A stretch of 64,000 nt of DNA, taken from NCBI GenBank assembly GCA_037447655.1, contig JBBHKE010001676.1, positions 121,001-185,000 on the forward strand. Reading direction: 5' to 3'. This stretch comes from Zygnema cylindricum (lineage: Eukaryota; Streptophyta; Zygnematophyceae; Zygnematales; Zygnemataceae). Below the pieces are notes generated by a model, which saw only the letters and a program-made list of their open reading frames with translations, was not told the origin of the DNA and did not search any database. How positions within the stretch are numbered: position 1 is the stretch's first letter; each line of letters starts with the position of its first letter. The position numbers were made by a program, and so were the translations under genes. Shown in pieces: positions 63,516-64,000 of the stretch.

Positions 63516-64000
63516 GTAATGGTCTCACTTTTTGGTGGTGATGTCACGACTATGAATTGGAAAATTCTGTGACGAGAAAAAGTACTTTGATTGCCCAAAA
63601 AATGTTTAACAGTAATTGGCACTGTAGAGAATGAACCAGAGACTCAATAAACTTATTTTTCGTTTTCAAGAAAGTGTAAAATATCAAATCCCATAAACTT
63701 CAGAAATTTCAAAACTTGCGGCACCTGAAATTATCATCTCGATGTTTTTTTTTTTTTCGCGGGAGGGAGAGGGGAGAGGGATGTACTATGATGTGACGTG
63801 ACTTGACGTGACCTGACACGACTCGACATTTGTAGGAATACTGAGCGGATCGATTTTCAAAAACTTGGAAAATTCAGGGCAAAGTGAGAGTGAAAATAAA
63901 CCGCTGAAAGAATATCGTGTATTGCAATACTTACGATGTTATCTTTTATCGAAAGAAATTGCCAGTGTCACTGCATATATCTTGGGATTTGCTCCAACAT

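Noticed and set aside
63837-64000. Open frame of about 54 codons after a ttgtag acceptor as a further carrier exon
   Set aside because: The phase that continues from the micro-exon meets a stop, and the open phase gives a peptide without carrier motifs.

Overview
The window is eukaryotic nuclear DNA, very probably from a streptophyte (a charophyte alga or an early land plant). Three things point there. The left edge carries an R2R3-MYB gene of the DUO1 type, which is known only from streptophytes. An intron at 59.3-59.5 kb holds degenerate plant-type TTTAGGG telomere-like repeats. The transposon families are those of plant genomes. A Characeae-like genome would fit, but the species cannot be fixed from the sequence. 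Genes are intron-rich and sparse, and more than half of the window is transposon-derived.

Layout. 1-2.1 kb (-): four spliced exons of a DUO1-like MYB gene that runs off the left edge. 3-6.5 kb: MITE-like elements (hAT type, Tc1/mariner type, Harbinger type). 6.7-10.9 kb: a Gag-only LTR element. 13.1-26.5 kb (-): one Ty3/Gypsy element with a 5-bp target duplication. It was later hit by a second Gag-only LTR element (15.5-20.1 kb, itself carrying a 1.2-kb insert), by a Harbinger-like element in one LTR and by a TA-inserting MITE in the other. 27.7-31.6 kb: more MITEs, including two copies of one family lying head to head as a palindrome of about 1.1 kb. 32.3-33.5 kb (+): a 420-codon gene of unknown function. 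37.7-40.3 kb: two head-to-head LINE fragments, one split by a MITE. 44.1-49.15 kb (-): a complete eight-exon ZUFSP/ZUP1-type deubiquitinase gene. 51.4-58.65 kb: a nest of elements with a foldback element carrying the same ORF in both arms and a complete 5.47-kb hAT element with a broken transposase. 58.8 kb to the right edge (+): the first four or five exons of a mitochondrial-carrier-family gene of the TAAC/PAPST1 type.

The host genes do not form an operon or an obvious pathway: a sperm-lineage transcription factor, an unknown protein, a K63-ubiquitin protease and a nucleotide carrier. The main story is the layering of transposons. Several insertions can be ordered because an uninterrupted copy of the target is present elsewhere in the same window. 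Exons were assembled by eye from splice signals and protein-family knowledge. No alignment or database search was run.
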